From the NCBI RefSeq assembly GCF_004115265.2, contig NC_046306.1:9995324-10059323 (forward strand): a stretch of 64,000 nt of DNA. Direction: 5' to 3'. The position numbers and the translations under genes are program-made. The notes beneath the pieces are model-generated. The model was not told the DNA's origin. It saw only the letters and a program-made list of their open reading frames with translations, and did not search any database. This document shows positions 46,527 to 56,787 of this stretch, one piece after another. The DNA comes from Rhinolophus ferrumequinum (taxonomy: Eukaryota; Chordata; Mammalia; Chiroptera; Rhinolophidae). The number at the start of each line of letters is the position of its first letter. Position 1 is the first letter of the stretch.

Positions 46527-49313
46527 AATTTATATGTTTGGTATTCCTAAACCATTGAACAAGTATTATCAGGTTTCCTCGAAGACTTCCCCCCCCCATT
46601 TTTAATGTCTACAAAATCAAGAAGGGTCTCTTTTATTATAGGCACTGAAGTAATTCTGAGCTCACCATCCCATCCTCCAGGAAAAGCTGTCATGGGCATT
46701 TTAAAGAAGGAAAAAATATTTCTGATACTTTTCAATATCATCTGTAGATCAATGAATGTGTTTGTAACTAAAGTTTGCAATAAATCCATTTTGCAACATT
46801 TCATTCTTGTTTAGTTTTAACCGGGACTATAGGTTATTTGTGACCAGTTCTTCCTACCCCATCAAAACTACACCACATATTTCCAAAGGAGTCCCACTAT
46901 CTGCTGAAGGTAGGCAAATGACAAAAGGCAGGTGAGGTCACGGTTAGACCCCGTAACCCACTGTCCAACCTTATTAGCCCAAAGCCTGGAAATGCTTGTC
47001 ACTATCAGTCTCACCTTCTTCTTGAGCTGGCTCATGACATCAGCCATGGCCCAGCTGCCATCATACATCCCCTCCTTCTCAGTGAAAATGAAGTCAGGGT
47101 TGAAATCGGCACTGCGGGTTTTCTGCAAGGCTTTCTGCTTTCTGCCCAGCACAATGGGCCCCTGAGAAGAAGGACAAGAAGGGTGACTATGGGACTGAGA
47201 TGAAAGAACACTAGAAAAGAAAGAAAAAAATGAAGGTACCTAGTAAGAAGAGGAATCTACAAGGCAAAAATTGACAGGTGACAAGAAGGAACTGACCAAT
47301 CTACAAATGGGAGATTTTAACACACCCTTCTCAACAATGGATTAGATCAAGCAGACAATGAGGAAGTGTGTAGAAAAGTTGAACGGCACAATCAGTAAGC
47401 TTCATTCCAATGAACATATGGAGAGCACTGCACCTACCATTAGAGAATAAGCATTCTTTCTGAGCACACATGGAATAGTTGCAAAAACTGATCACATAGT
47501 AGGCCTTTAAGTAAATCTTCAGTAAGTTTGAAAAAAATCAGTATTATACTGACTCTGTTTTCTAACCACAATTCAATTAAGTTGGAAACAAATAACAAAA
47601 AGATAACTTTAGGGGCCAGCCCGGTGGCTCAGGTGGTTGGAGCTCCATGCTCCTAACTCCAAAGGCTGCCAGTTCGATTCCCACATAGGCCAGTGGGCTC
47701 TCAACCACAAGGTTGCCAGTTTGATTCCTCGACTCCCACAAGGGATGGTGGGCAGCACCCCCTGCAACTAAAGATTGAACATGGCACCTTGAGCTGAGCT
47801 GCCACTGAGCTCCCGGATGGCTCAGTTGGTTGGAGCGCGTCCTCTCAACCACAAGGTTGCCGGTTAGACTCCCGCAAGGGATGGTGGGCTGCGCACCCTG
47901 CAACTAAGACCGAAAGGACAACAACTTGAAGCTGAACGGCACCCTCCACAACTAAGACTGAAAGGACAACAACTTGACTTGGGAAAAAAAAGTGCTGGAA
48001 GTACACACTGTTCCCCAATAAAGTCCTGTTCCCCTTCACCAATAAAAAAAAGATAACTTTAAAAACCCATACATTTGGAAATTGGAAAAGAAAAAGGAGT
48101 GGCTGAACTATGGCTTCAGGAGAATAAATTGAAACAAACTAATCCTGAGAACTAAAAAGTGCTATCTTGACCTTTTTTTCTTTTTTTTTTTTGCTTACTT
48201 GATTTAAACAACTTCATAAGGACTCTGACCTTCAACTTCATCAGTAATGATTATTTATCATTATTTATCATTATAAATATCAGTAATGATTATCATTTCT
48301 CGGGTACTTCGTTTAACGATGGATGATAGTTGTATAGTACGTTATACTTGAAATTTTGCGTTATCATTTGCCATATTTGCATCAGTCCTTACTTTATGTT
48401 TGTATTCCATTCAAGAATGGAAAAGATTGTTCTGGCTGCTAAGTGAAAGAGCTGGAGATCAGGTATGATAGAACTCTAGGTATCCAGGCACAGGATGGCC
48501 CTGGCCTGGATTAGGAGAGCAGCAGTGAGAATAGAGACAGGGGGAGAAGCTTAAGAGAGATTCCTAAGCTAGCTTTTGGAATACTGGAGGGCAATAAGGA
48601 GGAAGTGGTTGTCAAGGATGGCTCCAAAGTTTCTGGCTTGAAATGGAGCAGGTTTGGGGGTGTCGGTGGGCAGACGAGGTCACAGAGGGGAAAACACCCT
48701 GGCTGGATCTTGAAGGGCGAACACCTTTCTTGTGACATTGATCCCTTTTTAACTGCCATACTGCTTAATGTCGGTCCTCCCCCCCCACCACTCCAACATA
48801 AGCTTCAGGAGAGTGATGTGCTCGCCCATCTTGTTCATTGCCATGTCCCAAAAGCTTAATACTAGATGTAGCACGTGTAAGTATTGAATAAACACTGGCA
48901 TAATGAACGAATGGATAACCATGCTCCTTGAGCAGGAACCAGGACCCAGGGCCTGGATTAAATATCAGTTCAGTGAATGGGTAGAGTTCACCAAAGCAAC
49001 ACGGCATGGCACGGGCACCGTGCGGAGACGAGGAAAAGCTCGTGGCGAGGAAACTGAGGAAGATCTTGGGGTCCCGGTGAGACCCTTCTAGGGGCACATG
49101 CCAGCCTGGCTGGCGGATGCTGACGACCTGGGGGCAGGAGCAGAGGAATCACAGGGAAGGGGAGCAGTCAAGGAAACGTGTCTGCCCGCAGGTGCGCCCG
49201 CACTCCCGATCGGCTCATACCTCCTCCTCCTCGTTTCCGGAGTCAGACTCGGGCTCCAAAGGCACCTCATCATCTTCACCTATGGTCCCGATAAAACCCA
49301 GCTCCTCAAGCAT
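32251..49313 (-). CDS. DDX27: DDX27, nucleolar DEAD-box RNA helicase
   Basis: An ATP-dependent RNA helicase of 60S ribosome assembly (Drs1 family) that acts with the PeBoW complex in 47S rRNA 3'-end processing. The 21 coding exons (minus) are 49221-49313, 47015-47161, 45192-45251, 44768-44939, 44136-44179, 43926-44012, 43133-43238, 42429-42602, 41376-41526, 39154-39253, 38857-38998, 37843-37996, 36904-36985, 36610-36787, 35279-35385, 34986-35076, 33991-34085, 33768-33891, 33186-33273, 32540-32614 and 32251-32266. All phases match and give 2286 nt, 761 residues. Parts: acidic/basic N-terminus; Q motif (FRQPTPIQ, 208-215); Walker A AATGTGKT (232-239); PTRELG; DEAD (341-344); SAT (372-374); HRVGRTAR (519-526); Lys-rich C-terminus ending RYKRK. 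The start is the Met of MLEELGF, as in mouse. The human 5' extension is closed by an in-frame stop here. Confidence 0.97.
34399..34970 (-). repeat. L1M-type 3' fragment next to DDX27 exon 16
   Basis: Read on the minus strand it carries standard old L1 3' words (plus-strand 'cattttacccattattaagtgtacaattcagcagcattaa', 'catcccaaactgaagctctg', 'catgaatttgcctgtctag'). It ends within about 15 bp of the donor of DDX27 exon 16 (34986). Confidence 0.8.
35530..36005 (+). repeat. L2 3' fragment
   Basis: The order 'aaggctttgccctcc', 'aggactcagttcaaatgcc', 'cctttcctgcactgc', 'taatacctagcatagaataaatag' and 'attgcttgctgactgaatgaatt' is the L2 3' end. It lies in DDX27 intron 14, antisense to the gene. Confidence 0.78.
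36610..36787 (-). CDS. DDX27: DDX27 exon 14 (motif VI)
   Basis: Acceptor ccttccag|GTAATC and donor CCGCAAG|gtgagc. It codes [14 protein letters not shown], the arginine-finger motif of the second RecA lobe. Confidence 0.95.
38280..38700. repeat. Ancient interspersed repeat, recurrent family, copy 2
   Basis: Words 'gaagaaaccagagggctt', 'agactgctgcgataatccaggcaacagatggtagtggcctgg' match the far end of the family noted at 24000-24560. It lies in DDX27 intron 11. Confidence 0.5.
39154..39253 (-). CDS. DDX27: DDX27 exon 10 (SAT motif)
   Basis: Acceptor gctccccag|GATGC and donor GATGAG|gtgggc. It codes [10 protein letters not shown] and [11 protein letters not shown] (motif III, which couples ATP use to unwinding). 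Confidence 0.95.
39370..40110 (-). repeat. L1M-type fragment
   Basis: Plus-strand words such as 'ccatattcaaattttcctgacggtcccccaaataaccg' and 'ttggttgtcatgtatctttagtctccc' belong to an old L1 3' region in reverse. It lies in DDX27 intron 9. Confidence 0.6.
40270..40880. repeat. Ancient interspersed repeat, recurrent family, copy 3
   Basis: 'ttattcaacactcactgagcacctgc', 'gccctgggcactggaatgcagc', 'ggaggtgaagaatgcattcc' and 'gaattctggcctgaacaactggaagg' follow the same order as the other copies. It lies in DDX27 intron 9. Confidence 0.5.
41376..41526 (-). CDS. DDX27: DDX27 exon 9 (ATPGR and DEAD box)
   Basis: Acceptor ctttgcag|GTGGCC and donor GACAG|gtacac. It codes GGLDVKSQ (motif Ib), [10 protein letters not shown], and VLILDEAD, whose Asp-Glu-Ala-Asp coordinate Mg-ATP in the family. 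Confidence 0.95.
41732..41958 (+). repeat. tRNA-derived SINE
   Basis: Head GGGGCAGCCGGGTGGCTCAG, B-box-like GGTTCGATTCC... (here agttcgattcccgc), body 'gactggacttggagctgagc' and 'caactagactgaaag', A-rich tail. Closely related to the copy at 4155. It lies in DDX27 intron 8. The target duplication is blurred by A-runs. Confidence 0.85.
43133..43238 (-). CDS. DDX27: DDX27 exon 7 (Q motif and most of motif I)
   Basis: Acceptor gtcttcag|GCCATT and donor GGGACAG|gtgcat. It codes [17 protein letters not shown] and AATGTG; the Lys-Thr of motif I come from exon 8. The intron cuts the P-loop at the same place as in ZNFX1. Confidence 0.95.
43340..43870. repeat. Ancient interspersed repeat, recurrent family, copy 4
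   Basis: 'caaacatttattgtgcctatcgtg', 'aggcactgaggatagagcag', 'aagtgctatggagaaaat', 'cacatgcaaaggccctgagg' and 'ggccagtgtggccag' are in order. The longest copy in the window, in DDX27 intron 6. Confidence 0.6.
45252..47014. other. DDX27 intron 2; no gene seen
   Basis: A 1.8-kb intron between exons 2 and 3 with a long T-run at 46497-46518. I recognise no repeat family or extra exon with confidence. Confidence 0.45.
47612..48046 (+). repeat. Composite tRNA-derived SINE (two tRNA-like heads)
   Basis: Opens GGGGCCAGCCCGGTGGCTCA and contains a second tRNA-like unit at about 47811 (ccggatggctcagttggttgg), each with GGTT(C/A)GA-type B boxes, and ends in an aataaaaaaa tail. It is flanked by a perfect 15-bp duplication aaaaagataacttta (47597-47611 and 48047-48061). 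At 435 bp it is about twice the length of the other SINEs here. The layout recalls the Rhin-1-type SINEs of rhinolophoid bats. It lies in DDX27 intron 1. Confidence 0.9.
48430..48700. repeat. Ancient interspersed repeat, recurrent family, copy 5
   Basis: 'gttctggctgctaagtg', 'ggatggccctggcctgg', 'gtggttgtcaaggatggctccaaagtttctggcttg' and 'ggagcaggtttggggg' are in family order. It lies in DDX27 intron 1. Confidence 0.5.
49221..49313 (-). CDS. DDX27: DDX27 exon 1 (start codon)
   Basis: Codes 31 residues, [16 protein letters not shown]..., ending in four Glu codons before gtatga. In human the annotated protein begins about 31 codons earlier. Here the conserved frame (GCGKVRAG, then [11 protein letters not shown]) is open upstream, but a TGA precedes it without an ATG in between. 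I therefore take the mouse-like start. Confidence 0.88.
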
Positions 49314-49480
49314 GCTGTCGCAGCAGTTACTTCCGGAAACCAGCGGGGCACGCAGACCAGCCCTGACTTTTCCGCAACCTTCTCATCGTCTCTGCCTACA
49401 TCACTTCCGTTTTGAAGAAGCCTTTGCGGAGCAACCGAGCCCGAACTCTGAGAGTGCGCATGCGGCAATATGGGGCGTGG
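49314..49480. promoter_or_regulatory. DDX27 promoter and 5'UTR
   Basis: Two ETS-type GGAAGT sites on the minus strand (ACTTCCGGAA near 49329-49338; CACTTCCG near 49401-49408) and a strong NRF1 site TGCGCATGCGGC at 49455-49466. This combination is usual for housekeeping ribosome-assembly genes. The start is likely between 49330 and 49410. The CpG density is modest. Confidence 0.7.
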
Positions 49481-49789
49481 TTTCGTGTGTCGAAATCAAG
49501 GGGCGGGGCTTTGTTTTAGTCAAATCCCATTGTTTTGGTGCTCAGAAGGCAGTGGGAACTCCGAGAGTGCGGGGTTCGAGCGAGAAAGTCTCAAGAGGTG
49601 CGTGGATAAGCTCCGTAGGTGTATGTTTATATACAAAAAATTGTGGAAGACACTACAGTAAACGGTTAGCAGTGATTATCTTTGGGTGGTAGAATTTTAA
49701 GTGATTTTTATTTTCTTAGATTTTTTTCCCACAATAAACATTTATCTTCATAAAAAAGGAAAAAATTAAAAATAAGAATACCTAACACA

Positions 49790-50000
49790 TAGAACATTTT
49801 CCATGTGCCCCGTACTGATCTAAGTTCTTTTACATGTATTAACTAATTTAATCCTCACAGCAACCCTAGCAGAAGGTACCATTACCATCACCATTTTACA
49901 GATGAGGAGATTGAGGCACGGGGTAGGGGTGGGGCTTCCCAAGGTCACGGAGCTAGTTAATAACATGGCCAAATTTATAACCCAGGCAGTGGCTCCAGGG
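49790..50000 (+). repeat. MIR fragment
   Basis: 'taactaatttaatcctcacagcaacc', 'ttttacagatgaggagattgaggc' and 'cccaaggtcacggagctagtt' form a clear MIR core in the intergenic region. Confidence 0.85.
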
Positions 50001-50234
50001 TCCTTAAGAAAGTAGGTTTCAGGCTTACCAGGAACTTTTCCTCTCCTTTCTGCCTGTGGAAATATTACTTACTCTTAAACGCAGCTCTTGATTACTTCCC
50101 CTAGGCAACTTTTCCCTAAACATCACCTCCTATAGCAAGCCCTCCTGCATTACCCAATCACTTCATAGCCGTTTGTTCCTTCATATCAACACTTTCTACT
50201 TGCAGCAGAGTTCTAGTTGTACCACAAAAGTAGG

Positions 50235-50870
50235 TTCAGTGTCTTTTTTTCATTTTAATCATTTTAAAGTGACAATTCAGTGGCATTAATTACCTTCATA
50301 GTGTTGCATAGCCATCCCTACTGTATGTTTCCATAACTTTTTCATGGCCTCAAACAGAAACTCTGTACCCATTAAGCCATAGCTCCCCAATCCTTGGTAA
50401 CCTCTCCTTTATTGACATGCTCTATGAATTTGCCCATTCTAGACATTATATAAGTTGAAATATGTAATAGTTGTCCTTTTGTGTCTTATTTCACTTAGCG
50501 TAGTGATTTCAAGGTTCATCTATGTGGTAGCATGTATTAGAACTTCATTATGGCTGAATAATATTCTGTTGTATGTGTACAGCACATTTTGTTTATCTGT
50601 TCTTTTGTTGATGGACACTTGGGTTGTTTCCACTTTTTGGCTATTGTGAATACTGCAGCAATGAACATTGGCATACAAGGATATATTTGAGTCCCTGTTC
50701 TCAATTCTTTTGGGTATATACCTATGAAGGAAATTGCTGGGAAATATGAAAATTCTATGTTTTGCTTTTTGAGGAACCACCAAACTGTTTTCAACAGAGG
50801 CTGCACCATTTTCATTTCCACTAGTAAGGTATGAAGGTTCCAATCTCTCCAATTCCTTGCCAACTCTTGT
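50235..50870 (-). repeat. L1 fragment (ORF2 end and 3'UTR)
   Basis: The minus strand codes an ORF2-like C-terminal stretch including MFIAAVFTIAKKWKQPKCPS and EYYSAIMKF, the end of old L1 reverse transcriptase. The rest is L1M-type 3'UTR. The fragment is 5'-truncated, without a target duplication that I can see. Confidence 0.88.
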
Positions 50871-51019
50871 TATTTCCTTTTTATTATTATTATTATTATA
50901 GCCTCAGATCTCTTTTAATGGTGGTTGTGATGGTGGCAAGTTTCATACCTTGACTTCACACACAGTCTTGTAAATGAAGAACGCCTACTGTTCCCTCTAC
51001 TTAATTCATGTCTGGCTCT

Positions 51020-51330
51020 TTCCCATCCTTGAGTTTCCGCTCAAATGGCACCTCTTTGGAGAATCCTTCTCTGACCACCCTATAAACCAGCAGCGCCCAT
51101 CTTACAGTCACTCTCTATTCCATTCCTCTTTTATTTCCCATATAGCACTTAACACTCTTTGAGATCATTATGTTTATTTATTTGGTGAACTTGTTTATAG
51201 TCTGTCTTACTAGATATGAGCTCTAGAAAGGTGAAGACTGTGTCTATCTTGCTTACTGCTGTATTCCTAGTGCTTAGCACAAGTTCTTGGCACATAGTAG
51301 GCTTTAGTAAACACTAGATGAATAAATGAG
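51020..51330 (+). repeat. L2 3' fragment
   Basis: 'tcaaatggcacctctttggagaatcc', 'cactctttgagatcattatgtttatttatttg', 'agcacaagttcttggcacatagtagg', ending in gaatgaatg: an L2 3' end in sense orientation. Confidence 0.82.
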
Positions 51331-51719
51331 TGAATGAATGTCCTTATGTGTTTTTGAATCGTTTTCAGATATATATCAAGTCTGTATGTCAGTGTTTGCT
51401 CAACTCAAATACACCTTATGTCAACTCTGCCTCCCTCCATCCTTACCTGAGCTCTGAAGGGCAGGAACCATGTCCCACTCATCCTTGTATCTTGGAGCAG
51501 TACTGTCTGTAGTGAAAGACCAGCATTGTCAATTTCCAATCCATTACAAACTGGTACTTTTGTAAAATACCTAAAAATGTGGCAATGTCAGTTTGCTGGA
51601 AAACTTTCTGAAAGCTTATTCTAAATTTCTGTAGTTGTATTGTCCTGAGCAAGTAATAAACAGTTTACAAATGGGCACCAGTTGCAGTCCACATATAGTT
51701 AAAAGGGTCTTCTACACTT

Positions 51720-52370
51720 TAGGGTTATAAGGAATTCTCCTAGGGATTCTTTCCGTATTTTTATGGTTTCCTTCTTTCCATTTAAATCCTTGATCCATTT
51801 AGCATTTTTCCAGGTGTAAGATGAAGTATGGATTTAACTTTGTCTTTTATTTTGTAGAGGTTACATAGTTGTCTCAAATTATTTATCGAATGAAATCCAT
51901 CTTATCTTCACCAATTTGAAATGCCACCTTTATTGAATACAAAGTACCTACATGTGTCTTGGGTCTATTTGGGAATTTATTTTGTCTTCCACTGATTTGT
52001 GGAATTAGGCACTAGTACCTAGCAGTTTTAATTATTAAGGCTTTATTGTATGCTTACTACTTGGTCAGGCATTTTCAGAAACGTTGTCTTGTTCATTTTT
52101 CCATTAGAGTTTTAGACATGGCTCATCTAATTCCAAAACAAAATCCTGTTTGTGTTTTTATTGGGATCTCATCAAATGTCTATCTGCATGATTTGGAGTC
52201 TTGCTAAAAAAGAACATAGCTTATATTTCTATTTGTTCAAGTCTTTTCCTGCATCCTGTAGAATTAAAACTTTTTCTTCACATAGATTGTGCATTGTTAT
52301 TGTCAAGTTTGTTCCTAGGAATCTTTTTTATTGCTGTGTAAGTGGGGTCTTTTATTATATCTTGTGACTG
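51720..52370 (-). repeat. L1 fragment
   Basis: Plus-strand words 'ccattagcatttttccaggtgtaag', 'aatgccacctttattgaatac' and 'cactgatttgtggaattaggcac' are old L1 sequence in reverse. The borders are approximate. Confidence 0.6.
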
Positions 52371-54226
52371 TTGTCACCCTAAGATTCTGAAGTAGCCTTA
52401 GGGGAGCCGTCTACCTCACATAATCTTGAGAATTACTCATCTAGACTAGCAAGCAATTCTCAACCTTGTTTTCCCTTGCCACACATAGTATAGGTGACCT
52501 TGATGTACACCAATCAATCCGACAGGTGTTCCTTGTTTTTTAGGGACTCCAGCAGAGATGAGAGGCTGTGATTCATCAGCAGTTGATGGAAATTTATGTG
52601 TACCAGGCACTGTGTTAGAGTCACCATGGTGACTCAGCATATCACATAGTCCTAGCCAGACAAAGCAAACTCAGAAAATAACTGAATAATTATAAGGGTG
52701 CAAAATTGTGCTAAGGGGCCATGAAGGTGGAACAGAGATAATTTGTCAGGTGTTAACATCCATCAACGTCCCAACCCAAGGCTTCAATTACCTCTGAAAT
52801 GATACTCACTCACACATTGTGTCTTCCAGCCCTGCCTTTCCTCTGAACTCCAGACCTGCCATTTCTACTCCCCCATCAGGAGGTAGAGTCTAACTCCCCG
52901 ACCTTTGGGTCTGGACCAGACCCCATAAACTACAATGGACGAAGCTCTGTGTGAAGTCCAAGACTGTGTCACCTCCGGCAATGCATTGTGGTTCTGCCTT
53001 GCTCTCTGGGATACTCACTCTTGAACCCTTCAGCTGCCATGCCACCGGCAGCCTAATTACTGTTTAACTATTCTAATTCACAATTAGAGGGCCCCAAGGC
53101 TGCCATGCTGGGAGGAAACTCTAAGTAGCCCATGCAGACACCACATGCATAAGCCAGAAAGCTTCGTGAAGAGGGAGCGGCCTAGTCAGCACCCAGGTGC
53201 TCTAACCCCCAGGAGTCCAGCTCCACGTTATAGAGACCCCAAGTCAGAAGAACCTAGCCAAACTCTTTCCGAATTCCTGACCCACGTATCTATGAGAGAT
53301 AAGAAAATGATTGCTGTTCTTTTATGCCACTAAATTTAGGAGTGATTTGTTTTGTAGCAATAGTAAGGGGAACCTGGGCCACATGTTATTCTGCCTCAGG
53401 GTCTTGTACATGCTTTCTCCTCCCTACTTCAGACACTTTCCACACCCCTTTTGCCTGATTGTGATCTTGATCTTCATATTCTTCAGATCTTTGCTAGAGC
53501 TACAATGTTTCAGGGTGCTCTGTCCCTAAACCCAGAAACTAAGATTTCATAATGCCCTTATAACACCTTTCCTTCCTGTACATTCAGAGTTGCATTTGGA
53601 GATTCTTTGACTATCTTTCTGATGAGTCTTCAGCTCCGTAGAGCAGCTTTCGGTCTATGTAGTTACACAGTAGGCCAGGTATGGCAAACTCAAATGTCAA
53701 CATGAACAGGAAAGTAACATAAATAAGAGACATGGGCGGGGTGGGGACTGTGGTGAAATGAAAAGAACATGTCCATCTATAGGGCGTAGCTGCCACTCAG
53801 CAGGCTCCCTGCAGCCAAATCTGCCTCATTTTTAAAGAGGCGATTCAAATCTAGATTATTATGTGTTAAAATGATAGTGACTAATTAAAAACACAGAAGA
53901 AAGAAAAAGAGAGAAAAGAAAAACAACAACCTAAAGATTTAATACTCCTTGTTTTGGAGAATGACTGAATTCTCACTTCGTGTAACCAGGAATGATATTT
54001 CACTGAGGCATCAGGCTGTCTGGGGCTCAGGAGTGGGTCACTTAGATTTATTGTTCTCTATTTGTATCTAGAGTCTGTCAGTCAAATTCTCCTCCCAGGG
54101 CGTGAAGACTTCTTGATTCTTGCCAAATAATAATAGAATTGTGCATTTTTCTTTAGGAAGAAGATGCAATTAAGAAACTGTGACTGTTAAGTAAATTCTC
54201 TGTGTTCCTTCCCAGAAGATAAATTA
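52371..54226. other. Intergenic stretch; no gene seen
   Basis: No exon, RNA gene or clear young repeat. Open frames are under 75 codons. Confidence 0.5.
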
Positions 54227-54228
54227 TA

Positions 54229-54791
54229 CAAGGTCAGACAATTAAGTTCGCGAACTCATCCAAGAAAAAGTGCTACATACCTCATTGCTGAATATCACTA
54301 TGGTCACCTTTGAAGTACTCCCCTTGGGAAGCTATGCACAGATGCCAGCACCTAGTCCACCCTTCAAAGCAATTTTGGAACTCAGAATGGCTATCAGAGC
54401 TATCGTCGTTTTACCCTTGATGTCCTGAGTGTCATCAAAATGCCTTCCTTTCAATATTTCCTTTATCTTCAGGTAAAGAAAGAAGTCGTTGGGGGCCAGA
54501 TCAGGTGAGTAGGGAGGGTGTTCCAATACAGTTATTTGTTTACTGGCTAAAAACTCCCTCACAGACAGTGCCATGTGAGCTGGTGCATTGTCGTGATGCA
54601 AGAGCCATGAGTTGTTGGCGAAAAGTTCAGGTCATCTAACTTTTTCACGCAGCCTTTTCAGCACTTCCAAATAGTAACCTTGGTTAACTGTTTGTCCAGT
54701 TGGTACAAATTCACAATGAAGAATCCCTGTGATATAAAAAAAGGTTAACAACATCGTTGAACAAGTTCGCAAACAAAATTGTCAGACCTTG
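54229..54791 (-). mobile_element. Mariner DNA transposon, internally deleted
   Basis: Inverted ends caaggtc(a/t)gacaatt... and ...aattgtcagaccttg lie between TA dinucleotides (54227-54228 and 54792-54793). On the minus strand part of a mariner transposase survives, with HHDNAPAH and YSPDLAPNDFFL, the signature around the second and third Asp of the D,D34D triad. The element is about 563 bp against about 1.3 kb for a full mariner, so roughly the 3' half of the gene and more is missing. It cannot move on its own. Confidence 0.9.
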
Positions 54792-54891
54792 TATGTATTT
54801 GTAATTAGGAATGGGAGCGTGCAAAGTTCATAGAAGCCCTGTGAGAAGTTGGTTTTTATCTTAAAAATATGCTTCTTGTTATTTAATTTAT

Positions 54892-55180
54892 CTATTCAAA
54901 AATAGAGAAAGAAATGCGCTATCAAGCCATGAAAAATATGGAGGAAGCTTAAATGCATGTTACTAAGTGGAAGAAGCCAATCTGAAAAGACTACGTACTG
55001 CCCCATTCTACATATATGACATTCTGGAAAAGGCAAAACTATGGCAACAGGAAGAAGATCATGGTTGGGGGAGGGAGGAGAACAGAGTTTTGTAAGGATG
55101 CCTGACCCCTGGAATGACAAGTGACCAGTCACTAGCAGGAGCAGGTAATAGCATGGGCTGCCCAAAGCATCACACTTAGG
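54892..55180 (+). repeat. L1M-type fragment, probable
   Basis: 'gaaagaaatgcgctatcaagccatgaaaaatatggaggaagc', 'gaagccaatctgaaaagactacgtactg' and 'tctggaaaaggcaaaactatgg' are L1 3'-end words in sense orientation. Confidence 0.7.
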
Positions 55181-55891
55181 ATGTCACAACACTAGGGAGA
55201 GGACTATCACGCTTCGGATGGGAAAAATGAGCCAGAGTATCAAGCTCTAGTAATTCTCATGGCCCCTGTATAAGATAGGAAATCATTGTTTCTATTTAAC
55301 TGAGGAAAAAGGCCCAGTTATACTGAGGCCTGTCATAGAATAAAATCCAAAGTCTAGATTAGAAAAAAGAAAATAGAAGGATCTCCCCCTCAATGTATGG
55401 AATAAGGGAAGAAAGTTAAGACTGGATGTCACAGGCCCATCACTTGAGTTCCCATGGGTGATAGTAAAATGAGTCAGAACACCTTCTACCTTTACACCTT
55501 TGAAGAAATTTTCTGATGGTGCAGAGACTCCAGCTTTGGGTTTAGGGAAACCCCTCCATGTCTGCTCCTTTATTCAAGTGAGCTATTGGCTCCATACTGC
55601 TTGGAAGTTAGAAAAATAAATCGACTTTAGCAGAGGGCTGGACAATATCTGAACATTGCTTAGTACTCTTGGACGGGCACTAAAGGACAGTGACAGTCCT
55701 TTGACTGTTTTTGGTGTCCTGAAATTCAGTTTCATTGCATTTACAAGAAGCAAGGTGAGGAGGCCTGGTACAGAGAAAGGAGTCCTTTGTGGCTGGAGAG
55801 GCCCCTTCCATCACAGCAGCTCACATTATGAACTTAGGCAAATTAAACGAAATTGCCTTGGAAAGAAAGATTGAGCAATAGTTCGAGAGAT

Positions 55892-55894
<3 letters not shown>

Positions 55895-55954
<60 letters not shown>
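55895..55954. repeat. (GA)n microsatellite
   Basis: About 24 uninterrupted GA units followed by an imperfect tail, just outside the 3' end of the retroviral fossil. Confidence 0.96.
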
Positions 55955-56631
55955 CAGAGAGAAAATAAACTTTTTAAATAGTGTAGAAGCATTTCCAGAG
56001 TAAGTGGGAAAAGGCCTGGGCACCTGCAGTTGCTTCACTCAGCTTCCTGAACTTCTCACACACAAGGCGTGCATTCTTCTTTGCTGAGTGTGATTCTAGA
56101 GGTCGAAGATTCCCCATCCCCAAACCCCAACCTTGTTGTGGCTGCTTGCTCTGTTTTGGAAGGAAAGGCTTCAATTCAGCCTGTGAAAATGTCAATGAAA
56201 ACAAGGAGATAACAGCAACCCTTGCAGGGAGGCATATGAGTAAAATCTATCTGCCTGTCTTCTCCTGGGAGTTGTCCTCTTCTCTGGGTGGGTTCTAAGA
56301 GGGAAGGAGGCTTAAGCTGTCCTTCAGGGTTAGTTCTAAGGCATATGGGACAAGTCTGGAGATATTCTGTCAATCTGCTAGTATGTTCGGTCCTATGAAA
56401 TGCCACTCAGTGATTTCAGTGAGTGCTTGAGCTCCAAGGTGGGTGGTATGATGGAAGTGATAGAGACGCTTCCATTGGGAGGCTCGTGGGATGAACAGAT
56501 TCAGGGCTGGATCTATGAGCCAGCCCTGGGGGTTGGATGTATAACCCTTCTTCCTAGCCTTAAGGGCTTCCTGTGGTGTGTAATTAGATTGAAAAGTAAA
56601 GCCCATTGGAAGGAGGGGAAGGACCTTAATA

Positions 56632-56787
56632 TCGTGTTTCCCTGAAGATAAGACCCAGCCGGACCATCAGCTCTAAAGCATCTTTTGGAGCAAAAATTAA
56701 TATAAGACCTGGTCTTATTTTACTATAATATAAGAAGACGCATTAGAGCTGATGGTCCAGCTAGGTCTTATTTTCGGGGAAACACGG
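56632..56787. mobile_element. Palindromic TA-flanked MITE, copy 3 (156 bp)
   Basis: The same family as 13988 and 23232. It opens tcgtgtttccctgaagata, ends ttttcggggaaacacgg, and has TA on both sides. It is the shortest copy, with part of one arm missing at the centre. It lies inside the retroviral fossil, so it moved after that fossil was fixed. Confidence 0.88.

Noticed and set aside
54332-54601. Host gene with HHDNAPAH motif
   Set aside because: This is the remnant transposase of the mariner element.
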